A DNA stretch of 64,000 nt from Pandoraea sputorum (GTDB lineage Bacteria > Pseudomonadota > Gammaproteobacteria > Burkholderiales > Burkholderiaceae). The stretch covers positions 3,162,001-3,226,000 of the forward strand of contig NZ_CP010431.2 in NCBI RefSeq assembly GCF_000814845.2, written 5' to 3'. The position numbers and the translations under genes are program-made. Position 1 is the first letter of the stretch. Each line of letters starts with the position of its first letter. This document shows positions 63,367 through 64,000 of this stretch, piece after piece. The notes under the pieces are model-generated. The model searched no databases and had not been told where the DNA came from. It saw nothing but the letters and a program-made list of their open reading frames with translations.

Positions 63367-64000
63367 ATGGCGGATCGTGAAGGCGTTAATCTGGCCCGTA
63401 GACTAGTGACAGTACTGGGTGGCATCGCTCCGGTCGTGTACGCATCCACCTTTGCGGGTGTGCGCGACGCAAGCGCAGCTACGCAGGCGAAGCGTACGGA
63501 GACGGACGCAACTGAGTCCGCAAGGACTGGTCCGTCCGCCGCGACGCAAGTTCAGCCGCCCAAAGGCATCGACATGCACGCGGGATATGCGCAGGTCGTC
63601 GCACGGTTGGCGTATGTCTGGGGCTGGCCGATGGTCAACATGTTGAACCGCTTCGCACGCATTACCCAGGCCCCGCATCCCGGATTACTCAACGGTGTAC
63701 TTCCGGCCGCGCCACGTGGGCAGATCGCCATGCTGCACGACTACATCGATCCGGCCGAGACGTTCGTTACCTGTCCAAATCAGGATGTGGTGTACGGTCT
63801 GGGATTCTTTTCGCTTGATGAAGAGCCGGTGGTGATTCAGGTGCCGGATTTCGGCACTCGCTTCTGGGTCTATGCACTGTATGACGCCCGTACGAATCAG
63901 TTCGGACACGTCGGCAAGCCGTACAAATCGCGCCGTGGATTCTACTTACTGGCAGGACCGAACTGGAAAGGAAAAACGCCGACAGGCATCACCGAAGTCG
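63367..64000 (+). CDS. DUF1254 protein, 3' end beyond the window
   Basis: An open frame running to the window edge (211 codons seen). The N-terminus [20 protein letters not shown] may be a signal or Tat-like leader (RR followed by a hydrophobic stretch). A Thr/Ala/Gln-rich linker precedes the DUF1254 domain: [20 protein letters not shown], then [20 protein letters not shown] and [19 protein letters not shown], which parallel the paralogue on the other strand. The ATG at 63367 has GGTGAT upstream as a weak ribosome site. The stop codon lies outside this sequence. Confidence 0.88.
   Translation, partial: MADREGVNLARRLVTVLGGIAPVVYASTFAGVRDASAATQAKRTETDATESARTGPSAATQVQPPKGIDMHAGYAQVVARLAYVWGWPMVNMLNRFARITQAPHPGLLNGVLPAAPRGQIAMLHDYIDPAETFVTCPNQDVVYGLGFFSLDEEPVVIQVPDFGTRFWVYALYDARTNQFGHVGKPYKSRRGFYLLAGPNWKGKTPTGITEV

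Overview
The window is 64 kb of high-GC bacterial chromosome. The gene families (RlmJ, ChaA, PurT, DUF4148, FAH/SDR sugar-acid genes, GntR/AEC, glnA-ntrBC) and their organisation suggest Burkholderiales, probably Burkholderiaceae and perhaps Pandoraea. The genus is an inference; no 16S gene is present. Most of the window is ordinary chromosomal core with accessory islands between. I see no CRISPR array, intact insertion sequence or complete prophage.

Layout. 0-2.3 kb: decayed SDR gene, LysR regulator, tRNA-Leu(CAG), then a non-coding stretch with ten perfect copies of a 9-bp repeat. 2.3-8.3 kb: AraC regulator and a tightly overlapping operon (AhpD-like CMD protein, acyl-CoA-dehydrogenase-like flavoprotein, NrtA/SsuA-type ABC importer). 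8.4-10.8 kb: RNA and DNA maintenance (RsuA-type pseudouridine synthase with an apparent ATC start, rlmJ, tag). 10.9-14.4 kb: FadR-regulated sugar-acid operon with the last two steps of the non-phosphorylative L-fucose route, headed by a 33-bp palindromic operator. 14.7-19.2 kb: chaA, ribE, xthA, a PilZ protein. 19.4-22.3 kb: a 960-residue pentapeptide-repeat protein that may be a SopA/NleL-like effector. 22.4-28.1 kb: rfbD, ntrC, ntrB and glnA, with a sigma-54 promoter and NtrC-like sites upstream of glnA. 28.2-36.3 kb: rhodanese, LysE exporter, small envelope proteins, three identical tandem tRNA-Lys(CUU) genes, a ThiS-like protein paired with a beta-propeller protein, and a chemoreceptor. 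36.6-40.7 kb: isolated EF-G, pdxY, S-formylglutathione hydrolase.

40.8-43.7 kb is the most interesting block: a regulator made of two OmpR-type winged-helix domains, preceded by 10-bp direct repeats, then a chitinase without a signal peptide, then a holin-like protein two bases later. This resembles a minimal holin-dependent (type 10-like) chitinase release locus. 44-51 kb: small membrane proteins, GntR/AEC operon, diguanylate cyclase, cold-shock protein, purT. 51.1-55.5 kb: TetR, SDR, Baeyer-Villiger monooxygenase and alpha/beta hydrolase, a coherent ketone-to-ester-to-acid/alcohol cassette. 55.7-58.1 kb: Nudix/metallo-beta-lactamase fusion and two small proteins. 58.5-60.3 kb: a DUF4157 (HEAWH) protein of the type linked to extracellular contractile injection systems, with a candidate HNH-like nuclease core. 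60.6-64 kb: GNAT acetyltransferase and two divergent DUF1254 proteins, the last cut by the window edge.

Starts were chosen from Shine-Dalgarno spacing and family alignment from memory; no database search was possible.
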